Positions 14,101 to 27,034 are shown, numbered from the stretch's first letter. The stretch: 64,000 bases of DNA from Zygaena filipendulae (GCA_907165275.2 OU015658.1:198501-262500), one strand, 5' to 3'. Notes: a model not told the origin generated them from the sequence alone. Translations and numbers: made by a program.

Positions 14101-17100
14101 AAAACACGCCAGCACCGAGTTTCCTACTAGCATTAGCAGTCCCCTACTGTATTTTATCTTTCATTCACAAAGTGGGTACCATGATAACGAAAGGATCGAC
14201 GTCATGGAGGATAACTTTAGAATGAGACCACTAGAGATTATATTCGAGACTAGATAGTGAGAAAAATTTAATGAGAAGTGGAAGAATACTTGAATCAGTA
14301 CGGTACAGTCTTGGAAAACAAAGCAATCTACATATTATACATATATAAGTAGATACATAATACTTATAGCAAAAGTTAAACTGTAAACGTCGTGTCTGTA
14401 CTGTTAAAAATAATTATTTTCTTAAGAACAAAAAAAAACATTTTTAAATTATTTTGAAAAAAAAAATCATGAAATATGTTAATAAAATAAAAACACAATG
14501 AAATAATATGGAAAGAAATCCCAAATTCTATAGATTTATTTGTTATATGGAGTATGAAAACCTGAGTCGCCTCAGTAATTACGTAATGTTATAGACCGTT
14601 TGCTGGTAGAATCCTAAAAGTGTAGCTCAACTGAGATTTCCCTAAAGAAACAGGTAAGTATGGTAGATTGAATAAAACCTGGTTTCCTTATGTTGGAAAT
14701 GTTGTGATGCAAACTCGACCCGCAAGATTCGATTTCGCATCCAATCAAGCCGCGTGACGTATCCCGACCCATCGGCGGTTGTCGAGCACATTCCTGTTTT
14801 CGAACCTCGCCCTAAAGTCATTCAGTGGAAGGGTCTCGTTAGATTTATATTTCTCCGAACTCATCAAATGGTGAACCTTTTCAAATCATTTCTTTCCATT
14901 TCCATTGATTGACAAACGTGTAACATCATCCACTGGTATTATAAATGCAAAAGTAGGTACCTAACAGCTCAATCGATCTACATGGAATTTTGCATAATTA
15001 TACTCGTACGTTGTGAGGGGTGCAGGAAAGAACATCGGGTAGATACTAACTAGGTACTCATTATCCCGAAATGGCCGCAGAAATTCCGAAATGGGCATGT
15101 TGACTAATTTTTTTTGTCCGTCTTGTAGATTAATAAAAAAATATTGGACACGTATTTTTTATATTTTTAAGTAATCAAAAAATAACGGCGATACATTGAG
15201 TTTAAATATCTCGTGACGTCACTTGACAGACAGTTTGTATGGCGGTTTTAGCGGTTAGTGACGTCACGACCCCCTAACCCTAAACTTTATTGCGCTTTAT
15301 CTCTGTATGTTTTAATTTATTAAAAAGCGAAAAATACGTGTTTATTGTTTTTTATCTTCTAACGGACGGACTAATTAGAATTTTGATTTTCAAAAGTAGT
15401 CCACATCCCCATTAATAATGTCGATGAATCTGATGAATTTTTGCATACACGTTGTCAGTAGTACAGTAAAGGATAAAATAGGTAAACCTACTTTAAAACA
15501 TACGGTAAATTAAAGCGAGTGAGACAGTGGGAAACAGCTGTTTCCAACATTCCACACAGTACATAATTATCTTCGTTTATACCATCGGACGAGGCCATTG
15601 ACCAATCGTTCATAAAAAATTCCAACCGACCAATCACTTTAATATGAACAACACAAAAACTTAACAAAAAAAACAACTTATTTACAACGATATTTACATT
15701 TACATACTTATTGTATAGTTGGAGCTTTTTGTTTTACGCAGCTGCATGCCTAATCTGAATATTATATAGTCAGGTTAGGCTTTCCTAATATTTTAACACG
15801 AATATTATACTTAAAACGAAATGTGAGTTTATTTGTTTGTTTTCCTATTACGCTTTCACACCTTAACGGCTCAACCAGTCACCGTGTAATTTTGCACACA
15901 GGATGTCAGGGGTACAGAGAAGGACATAGGGTACTTTTTACACCGGAACTCCTGCAGGAACACCAAAAATATCGCGGGTGATACCGCGGGGAAAAGCAGC
16001 TGACTGACGGAAAGGTGACTGAACATATTTGGATGAAAGCCACACAGATTGTGTTCCGAATCAACAACAGGGGCCGTATTTTTCAATCGTCCGTGTTTGT
16101 GTGCGAAAGTAACTCGAACGATTCAAAAAGGCTCCAAGTCCCGAAGGTACCTAACCCGAAATTCATGCGGAATTGCGGACGCAACCGCGGGGAGCGGCTA
16201 GTCTTTATCAATAGCGTGAGGTGAACGGCCTCCATTCACCTTGAGTTATATTAATAATAACTACGTTTGTTTGATTGTAAATAACATTAGCTGGTTATCG
16301 CTGCAGTAGTCCAAGACGCCGTCGTTCCGGACGAGAGTTTGCTGACGCGCACGTAGCTCGGGTCACCCAGGGGGCGAGATAAATATTGTCAGTGAGAATT
16401 TCAATGATCGACGGAAATAATGTACTTATATACCAACTAGCTGTTCTCCGCGATTTCACCCGCGTCGATTTCGGCGCTCCAGCGGGAATTCCAGGATAAA
16501 AAGTACCCTATGTCCTTGTCTGTATCCCTGAGAAGGTGTATGCCAAATTTCATGATGATCGATTGAGTAGCTAAATCGTGAAAAGGGAACAAACGAACAA
16601 ACTCACATTTGCCAAAATATCTCGAAACTTACGTATGAATCAGTTATCTGTGCAGTTATACTCATATGTAGAGCCTTTGATATTATATAATGGTCATAAT
16701 TGAACTCGCCTTTGTTACGATTAGTTAATATTGTGGTGTAGAGGTACTGTGGTGACCTCTGCGCCACAATATTAATAACTAGAATTTACTGCCAAAAATT
16801 TTAAAGTAGGAAAACATATTAAACTTTGAATGTCTGATAACTACACGTTAAGTTACAAGATAATATTATATTATGTTAATTTAAATTCTAACACGCTTAT
16901 TTGCATTATTTCACTCATAACTATTTTTAATTGTGGCATTGAAATGAAACTCTGTATGTACCTCCTTGTATATGTAGTTCGGATGACAATGCAATGACAC
17001 GAAGCTGATCTGATCATGGAACCGGAAGACGGCCATGACGACTCTATAATCTCGTTTGATTGGTCTTAACAAGGATTTTAGTTCTACATAGATATAGATA

Positions 17101-20100
17101 TGTGCTTTTTAGTACAGTTTTCTCTTAAAGCACGTTTTTTTAGTTTTTTTTTACTGTTTAAAATTATTTTCTTTTGTAAATTAACATTTTTGTAAAAGAA
17201 AAAATCTAGCATTTATCTCTATACTAGGGGTTATAACATTGTGACGCCTCTAACTCGTGAACACAATTACCGTTCTACACAAAGCAGTCCGTCCTTAAAC
17301 TTAAAAGTATAACAGTTGACCCATGAACCTACCTTTTTCACCTTACCTACTTTTAGCATTTATAATCAATACGTAATAAATTAATACTTAATTAGTTTGA
17401 CGCAGTCTGAATTGTTTTTTTTTTACAAATCAACTCGTTATTTTCTTTCGTCATACTACTACTAGTCTAATGGAGGGGCTCGCGTCGATAATAGTGCGTA
17501 GTAAGAATATATATAATTATGTAAGTAGCTATAGATAGTGCGATTATTTTTTTGTGCCATACGGACTTTTTCATTAAAAACTACGTATGAAATGCGTAAG
17601 ATAGTTATTAATAAAGTCCATTCCGACAAAACTGTCGGCATCACAGATTCTAGCTACAAATATAATAGGTATATTAATTTTACAGGCAACGTAGTCGGGT
17701 CAGGCGAGCTCTGTTTATGAGCAAAACTTCATTGCTCTCATTTCAATTTTGCTTTCTACAATACCACGCTCGGTCAATTTCGAAAACGGCCTAATTAACT
17801 AACCAAATGGTGTGTGATACATTTCGTCACGTCAATAAAAGTTTGTTGTCCGCTCAGGTGTCTATATTTTGCTTGGATTTCCTATATTTTGACGGATTAA
17901 TAATTCGAAAAATTTACTATTCACTAATGCATGACGCTTACTGTTAGGAACGCTTTTCGGGAATTTTTAAGGTCATGATTAACGAACCACGGTTCAATTT
18001 GAAAAACTATATATATCCTTTTTTAGTTTAAAACCAAAAAAAAATCATTGGTACGTTTTCACTTTATGCATAAAATTGATTGGGATAAACTTCAAAGTAT
18101 TTTGGCCGCTAAGCCCCGAATACTCGTGCCCATTCGAACGCGTTAAGTAGACTCTATATCGTTAATGAATTCTACTGTGTTCGCCAGCGCTTTTGTGAGT
18201 CGAATGAAGCTGTGAAAACAAAACAGAGTCGTGTCACCGGTACACAATGAAAATGAATATGAATATGCAGTACGGGGAAAATAATTTAATTTATCTTTGT
18301 TTGAATTTCCGTATTTTTCACGGCTTTTGACTCTTTTCACAGGTTGACACCTATTCTGAACTGGCGCGTGCCGAAAGAAGCTAATAAACACAATCTGCTA
18401 TTCATTACCTACAGCCCGGTTCCATCATCAGTAACGTTTGTGAATTTTTTTACTGTAAGTGTTAGTGTTTACTATGTTGGTGTAACTTTTAAATAAATAA
18501 ATAAATAAATAAATTTGTGGCCTGCCGAGCTAGGATGTGCAACACGATATGTTTATCGAACGAAAGATAAAATTGTCGACACGACAAATATTTGTGGGCG
18601 TCCAAGCAAAAAAGTGCATTAATGAGGTATGGAGTTAAGACTAAATTCGGTTAAACATTTTTTGCTGCCATGTTACCACTGGTAGACAAAACGATATATT
18701 ATGTCGACGAGAATCGATAAAATGGGTCGATAAAATTTTATCGTGTTGCGCATCTTAGCTCCGCTGGGCCTTTATTCACTATGATCATAACACGCCACGA
18801 TAAGACGCCATAAAAAACTGTCTTTCCCTTGTAATCAAAGAAGTTTTACTGCAAAAAAATACATTTAAACTTCTCCGTTTTTTAACATTACGTATGGCAT
18901 AAAGAATTCTAATATTTTGGCATTTAGAACGTTTGAAAATGAGTTTTTGGAACGCGCGTTATGGGCAAGGAATGTTGCTGGTCATAGTGAATAAGGGCCC
19001 TGGATATAGGTACTGAACCGATTTTGAAAATTCTTTCACGGTAGTGTTGAGTGGCCTTTTTTACTTTTTATTCTCACGGGAACTCCGAAATTACCGTGGA
19101 TTAAACCTTATAACAAAAATATGATTCATTTGTAAGCTGTGTCGGGAATTGCGAACGATGTAAATTAAACCATAAGAGATTTTTTGGGACGTCACATCGG
19201 GAATGGGGCCCGGTTCGCGCGAGGCGTGTCCCGCGTACGGTTGCCACCTTTCTTGCAAAAAATATAGTATTTTTCCGAAAAAACGCGCAAAAAATATAGT
19301 ATTTTTGGGAAATGCAGGGAAAAAAATATTACAAAAATATCTTGTATTCCTTATGTATCGGGCAGCATTTATCCACAAATTATTGCTAGTTTGACAGTTG
19401 ACGTCTTGTTGCCACAGCTGTTAATATAAAAAAGCGCGACAGTTGAATTTTAGGCATAAAAATACCTACAGTATTTTTCGTACTATATTATTTCTCTATA
19501 ATATATAGTACAATTGACTGAAATATAGTACGATACTTAATATAGTACGGGTGGCAACCCTAGTCCCGCGGGCCCCGGGCAGGGGGGCGGGGGCCGGGGC
19601 CGGGCGGAAGAGAGCGCGAGCCACAAACACGAGCGGCTCCTATTTGAACGGGTAAATTGAAGCGGAAAACGGGTTTTAAATAGATTTTTTTATGCTCACA
19701 GTCAACACGCTGTTGTAAACTAGTACTTAAGTTTTAGGTTTGGACTGTTGTAATCGCGCATAGATTTTATTGTATTGTTATTTCTGTCAATCACCTTGTA
19801 TAGCATAGTAATAAATTCTTAAATTAAGTGCAAATACTTAAAATAAGTTATATCTTTGTATAATAATTACGAGGGAGAGCGTTAATATCTGCAACACAGT
19901 TTTACACTAAAGCAGGTATTAACGTTCCAAACCATTTTTGTACATATTGCTTTTTTCCAATAAAAGAATTTATTATTATTAATTTTCAATAAACTTAAAA
20001 AGGGAGATTATCAATTCAACTCTTATGTCTTTACTTACAGAGAAATGTTTATTTTTAATGAATAAAACTTAAAAAGGGAGATTATCAATTCAACTCTTAT

Positions 20101-23100
20101 GTCTTTACTTACAGAGAAATGTTTATTTTTAATGAATAAACTCAAAAACTACTTAAGCGATTTTAAATATCTAACTATGTACTTATACAGCGTTCCTGAT
20201 TGACATAGGGTACTTACTTTTGTCACGCAATTTCCACGGAATCTCCAAATTAACACGAGTGAAACTGTGGGGTATCGTCTAGTTTGTAATATGGTTGGAA
20301 AAATTGTGCAATATCCGTATATTTAATCTAGTTATCCGCATATTTTTCAGAAAATAGCTAACTAACCTAACTAACCTCAAAAAAATAGTGTCCCTGCCAT
20401 GGACTTATACCTACGTATTTATGACTTTTCAGTTATTTTTCTTCGTTTAGTCTTAGTTTTGAGATAGGTAGGTCTTTTTTTTTAATTTTGCTTTGAAACA
20501 GTTTATGCTACGTTCACACGCGCGCCGTGCAGCCCGGCGGGCTGCCTGGCGGGCTGCGCGGCATGCAGCCCGTCCCGGGCCGGCGGACATTCAAGCTGTT
20601 TACACGCACGCCGTCGTGTCAGTCAGTGCCAGAATGGCGAGCAGCGAGGATCTCGGTGTTGTTGCTGCCATATCCTTTGGCTTAACTTATTTTTATTGGA
20701 AAAAGGAACAAAATTATGAACGATTGTAATATCCGATCGTAGCGACTTTCTTAGCAACGTTGAATGAAGATCCACTCGTCGCGAAAGCGCGGGACAGACT
20801 GACTGCCCGCGCGCGTGTAAACAGTCACCGGGCGCCCGCACATTCATCCTTTGAACTTTGCCAAAAAACCGACACTTGCCCGATTCGCGGCATTCACGTT
20901 CACAGGCGCGTTCACGGGCTCGGGCGTACCGTTTACACGCTCGTGAATGTGAATGTGCACGTTGAATGTAGAGTTGAACGCACGCGTGTGAACTTACCAT
21001 TAGGTTGTGGAAGTCGATGAGTTAGTGTTGTGACTTGTGCAACAGCTGATATTGTCGATTAAATTCTTACGGGAAAATGGCAATAGAAACTCAATCATAT
21101 TTTTTATTATTTTTTATTATTCTGACTTACACTAGAAAACCAAATCTAAATGGAATGCTTCTGTAAACACCACTATGTCGCATGTGACGCCCGGATTGAC
21201 CTAGTTTTTAATCAATACACGCAAAGCACTAATTAAAAATCTAATCCGTGACCTCAACCAACTGGGCCTACGGAAGACCAGCGCCGTGGCTCGCACCCCG
21301 AGTCACAGCATCTATGCTGAGTGGGTCCATTTTACACGGGCCACGACTTTTATATATTTTTTATTCTTTTAATTTTTTAGTATTCTTTTTTTTCAATTGT
21401 TTAGAAGGTTTTTTTGTTTAATATTCTATTTATTTATTTTTTGTTATTTTGATTAGATATTTTGTTGTTTTATGTCGTGGTGTGTGTGTAAATAAATTTA
21501 TTTATATTCTATTCTATTCTATTCTATTTGTTCGAACAAGAAGTGCGGAAGTAATAGTAGACGACGTAGTAAACGACAAAAACAAAGCAACAAGTCAGTA
21601 AGTATATCTTTCACCAGTCATGGGATCGATCGGCACCAAAACTAGGTAATATTGTGTCCAAAGAAGTTCATTTTAAAATAATAATAAGAGTAATCATCAC
21701 AACATACAGATCTACTTGATATATTTACATATCTACAGTATTCAAGTTCTAGTACATATTTGGTATATGGCGAGCGATTGAATTGTGAATAAGGGCCCAG
21801 CTGGTGCGGGTTCGATTCCCGCATCAGGATAAACAATTTTATGTGATAAGCATTGGTGTTTACGCTGCGTTTGAGAGTACCTACTTATATATTTAGAAAG
21901 TAGATGTGCCCTGCGGTTTCACCCGCGTGAGTTTCCGAATCCCCGCAGGAACTCCAAAATAGTCTAATTTACTCCTTATAACCTTTGCTAATTAGCAGTG
22001 AAAGTCCCGTCAAAATTGGTCCAAACGTTTCGGATAATCACCCGCGTGAGTTTCGGAATTCCCGCAGGAACTAGTACTTTCTAAAATAAAAGTAGCCTAA
22101 GTTACTCGTAATAACATCAGATATCTGCCAGTGAAAGTCCTGTTAAAAATCGGCCCAGCCGTTTCCGAGATTATCCTGAACAAACAGACAGACAGACAAA
22201 TGTTTTTTTTTTTGTATGTAAGTACCTGCCGTATTTCATATGCATTTAGTGAAAAGCTGTAATTTGGAATTACAAACAGCCTTTAATTTTATTTATCAGT
22301 AGGTACAGTTCACTAGATATATTATGTAACTTGCATGTACAAGAGTAAACCAGCATATCTTATAAGATGTAACCTACATACTAACTGTTACTTACCCGCG
22401 GTTTCACCCGCGGTAATTTCGGAGTTCCCACGGAATTTTTGAGATTCAATATAGCCTTTGACACTTAAAAAAAACGTGGCTTTCTTTTGGTAAAAGAATT
22501 TTGAAATAGGTTTTTTAGATCCAGAGATTACCCCCTACAACGTCACAAACTCACAAACTTTACCTCTTTAGTACTATAGTAAGATAAAGAGAAATCACTT
22601 ATATTATAATATCAAAAGTGTAAACAAAAAGTGCCAAAAATTGCCACTTTTCGAGGTTTTCAATTGAACATTCTTATAATAATATTTTTTGATGATAATC
22701 CTGCTATTATTTATCATTAAAAAGGTATTTATCCTATCCTAAATATTCTACTTGTATAGTGGATGACGGTTTCACGCCTGTATACCTACCTACCTATACC
22801 TTAATGATAAAATCACATTTAGTATTATTAAATTTATTTTATTTATTTTTCTTTATTATTATTTATTTTAAGCTTATTGCACAACATGGTACAAAAGGCG
22901 GACTTAATGCCACAGTGGTATTCTCTACCAGTCAACCTTCACGGTGTTCAGAAAGTGTGCTTGGTGGTGCTTGAGAGGAACTAAATATAATTTCCTAGTT
23001 CAATACAAAATACATACATAATATATAAATTATAAATAAAATTTCTTCTAAAATTTTCTTTATTTATTTATAGTTCTCTATTTATTTATCTTTAATTTAA

Positions 23101-23376
23101 GCGGGCAGTTGAAGCAACTGATAGATGCCTGTATCCATTTAGCCATTAGTTTTATATGATAATTGTTTTAAATAAATGTATTTATTCAATTTCTTTTTAA
23201 ACTTATTGATGTTAGATGCCAAGACAACAAAATACTTCTGGTGGGTAAGTACTAACTTTTTTCAACTCGTCTTCTATCTGGTAGGCGCGCTGCACGACGG
23301 GCCCTCGCACCGCGTAGTCGATGCCCACCAACTTCTGGTTCATCGTCTCCAGCGTCAACGTCTTCTTTATCTTCAT
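5167..23376 (-). CDS. ALAT: Alanine aminotransferase paralog A (divergent), complete, 10 exons
   Basis: Predicted PLP-dependent enzyme converting alanine and 2-oxoglutarate to pyruvate and glutamate. Exons in transcript order: 23376-23257, 13451-13362, 12020-11926, 9033-8843, 8339-8137, 7795-7673, 7117-6911, 6723-6580, 6171-6057, 5315-5167; total 1437 nt, 478 residues, the usual ALAT length. The start is fixed by an in-frame TGA 18 nt upstream. Landmarks: YAVRGPVV in exon 1, [15 protein letters not shown] in exon 2, [10 protein letters not shown] in exon 5, SDEVY in exon 6, ASKGW with the PLP lysine in exon 7, [15 protein letters not shown] with the carboxylate-binding Arg in exon 10. It has diverged: SSGASTA of paralog B is LGAGVTD, KGYMGECGLRGG is [12 protein letters not shown], exon 6 is two codons shorter and exon 4 one codon shorter. 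There is no mitochondrial leader, so it is probably cytosolic. Intron 1 is 9.8 kb and full of transposons. ALAT family assignment is secure; substrate is less so. Confidence 0.9.
8738..8840. repeat. About 21-bp minisatellite beside ALAT-A exon 4 donor
   Basis: Four to five imperfect units of GCGGGTGGATCNTGCCGC type run right up to the exon 4 splice donor of ALAT-A (donor at 8841-8842). The units are GC-rich and diverged from each other. Confidence 0.65.
12060..12299. repeat. Complete copy of the lepidopteran GC-headed repeat with internal (CATC)n
   Basis: Starts with TGTGCCCCGCGGTTTCACTC, contains the AAAAAGTACCCTATGTG core, a 48-bp (CATC)n tract at 12218-12265 and the family tail TTATAATATTAGTAGGAT. 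The same head-to-tail layout recurs at 53190-53403 and 59153-59300, so these mark the element's full extent. It sits in intron 2 of ALAT-A. Confidence 0.65.
12880..13170 (+). mobile_element. Probable 3' end of a non-LTR retrotransposon
   Basis: A non-coding segment ends CCATCCTGCTCCCGCTACA and GTGTCTTATCTCACCTAAAT, then runs into a T/C-rich (CTTT)n tail. A stretch of it (CATCCATCCTGCTCCCG and CGCCCGGCGGGAAGCTT) recurs inverted near 44694-44800. This fits a short-repeat-tailed LINE 3' UTR; family not identified. Confidence 0.4.
15091..15412 (+). mobile_element. CRE-bearing MITE, copy 1
   Basis: About 322 bp with imperfect terminal inversions (left GTTGACTAATTT...GTCCGTC; right GACGGAC...GTAGTCCACAT). 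It contains ATAACGGCGATACATTGAG and two TGACGTCA octamers (15214-15221 and 15259-15266). Four more copies lie in the window. Confidence 0.7.
18494..18514. repeat. (AAAT)n microsatellite
   Basis: Five uninterrupted AAAT units immediately left of a foldback MITE. Confidence 0.8.
18521..18765. mobile_element. Foldback MITE with GAGCTAGGATGTGCAACACG ends
   Basis: The left end GAGCTAGGATGTGCAACACG plus ATA is matched by an inverted right end TATCGTGTTGCGCATCTTAG plus CTC near 18740-18762. The interior is rich in ATCGATAAA-like motifs. Target duplication not resolved. Confidence 0.6.
18766..19000. mobile_element. MITE with GGGCCTTTATTCACTATGAT ends
   Basis: Inverted termini of 22 bp (18766-18787 and 18979-19000, one or two mismatches). 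A diverged second copy (39989-40188) shares CATAACACGCCAC and GCGTTATGGGCAAGGAATGT, so this is a repeat family. It abuts the preceding foldback MITE. Confidence 0.6.
19236..19562. mobile_element. hAT-type MITE with perfect 8-bp target duplication
   Basis: Termini TACGGTTGCCACC and GGTGGCAACCCTA are inverted repeats. The 8-bp GTCCCGCG occurs at both flanks (19228-19235 and 19563-19570), the hallmark of hAT insertion. The 327-bp interior is AT-rich with repeated AATATAGTA and has no coding capacity. Confidence 0.85.
19991..20138. repeat. Recent 74-bp perfect tandem duplication
   Basis: Two head-to-tail identical copies of a 74-bp AT-rich unit beginning AAACTTAAAAAGGGAGATTA. The lack of differences suggests a very recent duplication or an assembly artefact. 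Confidence 0.85.
20506..20999 (+). mobile_element. PIF/Harbinger element, internally deleted, TTA target duplication
   Basis: The 20-bp termini TGCTACGTTCACACGCGCGC (20506-20525) and the complement of the right end agree at 17 of 20 positions. TTA flanks both sides (20503-20505 and 21000-21002). The body is GC-rich, and an ATG at 20634 opens a 31-codon frame ([20 protein letters not shown] start) that ends at 20729. That start resembles the opening of coding regions in PIF/Harbinger elements, so this 494-bp copy is probably a deletion derivative of a coding element. Confidence 0.8.
21230..21530 (+). mobile_element. 3' tail of a non-LTR retrotransposon with (ATTCT)n end
   Basis: A CAACTGGGCCTACGGAAGAC segment followed by GTGGCTCGCACCCCGAGTCA and a T-rich stretch ending in an (ATTCT)n tract (21504-21528). 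The arrangement fits a truncated LINE 3' UTR with a short tandem tail. No reverse transcriptase reading frame remains. Confidence 0.45.
21900..22215. repeat. GC-headed lepidopteran repeat, two adjacent partial units
   Basis: CCTGCGGTTTCACCCGCGTG, then CCCGCAGGAACTCC, recur with a second CACCCGCGTGAGTTTCGGAA at about 22041, ending in ACAAACAGACAGACAGACA. Another unit follows at 22390-22580. They are within ALAT-A intron 1. Confidence 0.55.
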
Positions 23377-24633
23377 TCTCCAAACAGTACTTCAACGAAT
23401 AACAAAACACAACACAAACTCCCGATTCGATACACGTATCACAAATCACTGTGGACGAATTTATAATTGGGCCGTATTTATTGCGTTTACCTCAAAAATA
23501 CAGTCGACGGCTTTAAAAAATGACGATTGAGTTTTTAAATCGAAGCTCGTGTTGATAATGACTCGTCTTTATTGAGGTCGGTCTCGCAAAGAATAAGAAC
23601 GACCACTGTACCCGGAGCGTCACCGAGCAGTAACCCCTGGCGGCCTACCATGAGTTTGTTAGAGAATAAAAAGAACAAAGATTAACAGAAAAGATTTAAT
23701 GTATTCTTTGCATGTTGTCTAACACAAAATGGATAATATATCGTAGTGATTATATTATCTTTGGGTTATATAGCCATTAACGTATAAATAATGTGTAATA
23801 AATAGTAGGTAATATGCATAAAGCGTAATATTTCTAAATAACAAGATTTACACGGTAAAATTTTCGTATCGAAATTTACTATGGAAGCATTTTAGAGCCC
23901 GTCTTTAATGCACTATTGAGAATTTTATTATGGAAATCACAGGCATTGCCATAGCAACTTCAATATATTTTTTTTTCTTTCTGTAAATGTTTCTTTCTTT
24001 CTTTCTTTCTCTTATTAATTAAATAATATGAACCGTACGCAGATGTTTATAGCGTGTTTTGCAATAACCCTAACCTTTATTAGGTATATGAATCCATTCT
24101 AGTTTCTTTTATCACTTTCGTATAACTTGATATCTACACATGAGTGAGTATTATGAAATTCACCTAAAACATGTTTAAAAGATTTCCACGTGACGCTACA
24201 TACTTGTGAAATTTGAAAGTTTTACACAACAAAGTGTAAATTTTACAATTCGCTGACTGACTGGCTCATCGATATTTTAGATTAAGTAAATTAACTGTAT
24301 TTATATATACGAGTAAGTAAAGGGAAAAATAAAAAAATCACAACTTTCTCATCTCGATCACCCTAAAACTGATCCAGTTTACAAAAAATATTACAGTTGA
24401 CAATAGCGACTAGTAGTTTCCTGTGTCTTCGGCCGTGATTCAGAAGTAAGGAATAAAGGCAATAAGTATATAATTAGCCGTATTGCTATACTAACGGTTT
24501 ATAGAGCAAGAAACGGCCACCGGGTCATTTTTAGTAATATTTAAGAAACTCATGGTATCGCCTCCTCTCTGATATCACACAGTCGGGATACGGTAATTTT
24601 CTAAGCTTTTACGTTTTTCCAAAGATAAATAAC

Positions 24634-25162
24634 TAGTGATGGGTCGAGTACTTTACTGATTACTTTACTGATTTACTGAGTAACCGAATACCTACCGAAT
24701 ATTATTCGGTTATAAATTCATCAAACCGAAAACTTGGTTCAGTCTTTAGCAGATTGCCAGTTTACTGACGTAAAAATTCTGATAGTTCTTTCGGATAATT
24801 TTATAGCAAACCCTATTTAAACCTAGTCGATAGAATGACTAGTAGTGGACTGTGGACAGTCATTCAATATAATATTACGTATGTTAAAGGTAGGTATTTT
24901 ACAAAGTTCAAAGCGGTTTCAATGCTTAAAAAATTTATCTGATGGCGAGTTGACAAGCTTCAGACTTATCTGCTTATATGATTTTTGTTGTGGAAATTAT
25001 TTTAAATGTTGCTTGCACTATGACTGTAACTAACTTTAACACTTTATTTAAAACAAATGCTCGTCAATTGAACCGAGTTATTCGGCCGAGTAGGTACGAG
25101 TATTAAAAAAACGCCGAATACACCGAGCACCGAGTAGTAAAGGAGTACTCGACACATCTCTA
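24634..25162. mobile_element. hAT-like foldback element
   Basis: Termini TAGTGATGGGTCGAGTACT (24634-24652) and the complement of 25144-25162 match at 17 of 19 bases. The flanking octamers (TAAATAAC and TAAAAATA) agree only partly. The interior has multiple CCGAATA/CCGAGTA motifs and no transposase frame. It lies upstream of the ALAT-A start. Confidence 0.6.
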
Positions 25163-25264
25163 TAAAAATAATCTACCAAAAGGAAGGATTAAATTTGTCT
25201 TAAAGATAACAAAGATACATTGCTGCAAGTTCATTTTAACTAATAGATAAAAAAAAATTATAAA

Positions 25265-25620
25265 AATACTGACTATTCCCACGGTTCCACCCGTGTAAAT
25301 TTCGGAGTTACCGGGGGAATCCTGGGATAAAAAGTGCCCCATGTCTTTTTCTGTATCTCTGACAACGCGTGTATGCAAAATTTCATGATCATTGATTAGA
25401 TACAACAAACTCACACTTGCATTTATAATATTAAAAGCTGTTTTCCGCAGTTTCACTCGCGTTAATTTCGGAGTTCCTGCGGGAATTCCGGGTCAAAAAG
25501 GACCCTATGTCCTTCTCTGTACCCGTATGTAAAACGTTACGTGTATGCAAAATTTCACGTTAGAGCCGTTGAGGTGTGAGAGCGTAAAAAACAAACAAAC
25601 TCACTTTCGCATGTACATAG
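25265..25620. repeat. Two consecutive copies of the GC-headed lepidopteran repeat
   Basis: Copy one spans about 25275-25432 and ends TTATAATATTAAAAG. Copy two starts GCTGTTTTCCGCAGTTTCAC and ends CAAACTCACTTTCGCATG. Both carry the AAAAAG(T/G)(A/G)CCC(C/T)ATGTC core. Confidence 0.6.
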
Positions 25621-26486
25621 GTCAGTGTAATAGCCACGCAACATGTTTATCGATGTTCAATAAATATAATCAATCAAGAACAAGCGGCGCCAGTAGATAA
25701 CAAAAATGTTTTTTAAGTTAGAAACGATTCCGGAAACCTTGGTGTTAGATTAAATATATTATGTCTTTATGTATGTCTATTTTTATTTCTTTTAGTTTTA
25801 TCTGGTGCCAAGTGCGTCGGCCATGTCCACGGGAGTAGGTACCTACATACCTACTGTGACTCACTTTTATATCACGCATTCCTTTCTTTTTGGATTTAAA
25901 ACAACATGACAATGATGTATACTAGTTCGGACATTCGCGAAAGACCGCTATCCCCTTAAACCTACACTGTCTAAAGTCGGTTAAGGAACTTTATTTTTCA
26001 CTTTAACACAACGATAATATTATGCTTTTTAAAAAAGTTCTCTCATTACCTATATGATTGCCTTGCTAATAAAGTACAGTACCTATCTAATAGTTATCTT
26101 ATTTTTTGGAGTGGAAAGCATCCATTTATGGAAATTTAATTGAATGTTGTAGACTGTAGAGTTAACCTCTATGTTCACACTGGTTGGAAATACATATTAT
26201 AGAAGAAGTGAGAATTATTTGAATTTATTATGAGATGTCATAAATATAGAATCCTTTGTTAATCGACAGTGAAACCTTATATGATTTACTTGTGAACTTA
26301 TCTTATCTTATTTGTCTTTAACTCTATCAATACTTATAATAATATCATTGTTAACTATAACAAAATAAAACCAAAATTTTTATATTTTAATATTTGTTAA
26401 CGTTTCCACTCCCGGAACGTTACAGTAATCATCTTGGGCAAGGTTTGATATACAATAAGAAATTCAAAAAGCATAGATACCTACAG

Positions 26487-26520
26487 CTCAGACGAAATAA
26501 AAACTCTTATTTCGTCTGAG
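26487..26520. other. Perfect 14-bp inverted repeat (hairpin)
   Basis: CTCAGACGAAATAA and its exact complement are separated by six bases. No other transposon features were seen around it. Confidence 0.6.
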
Positions 26521-27034
26521 ACCTACAGACTCTACATTTAAATGCATTGCTCCGCCATACTGTACATCAAACACTGCATTTCTGACTGCAGTCAGGTACA
26601 CCAGGAAATATCAAATTCCAGCGGGAAAATTCTAAGAGCAAGCGAATGAAATTGTGGTCACAGCTAATCTATACATGTATGAAAACTGTAGACTTAGGCG
26701 ACAGGCGTGCCTGTGCATCGGGAATATGTATTTTAAAATAAGGGAAAGATATCAGAATTCATTTCAATCATAAAATTATGGATCTGTTTATCGGTTTATA
26801 TGAACATGCATCACATAAAACCATAATATAATAACATAATATTTGAATGAAATTTGACCTAGGTTATGATAGTTAAAGTCTTTAACATTTAGTCTGTGCT
26901 TTTTATTCCCGTGAAATAAACGAGTTCCCGAGGTAACTCCAAACTCCACGCTATTGGAACAGTGAGAAATAATGTGCCATGAATTCTTCACAAAGCCTTC
27001 ACCTATAATAATAATAATAAACTCTTTATTGAAC

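Noticed and set aside
20493..20729. Arg/Ala-rich 78-codon protein
   Set aside because: The Arg/Ala part is the GC-rich terminal region of a Harbinger element; only the part from the ATG at 20634 is plausible coding sequence.
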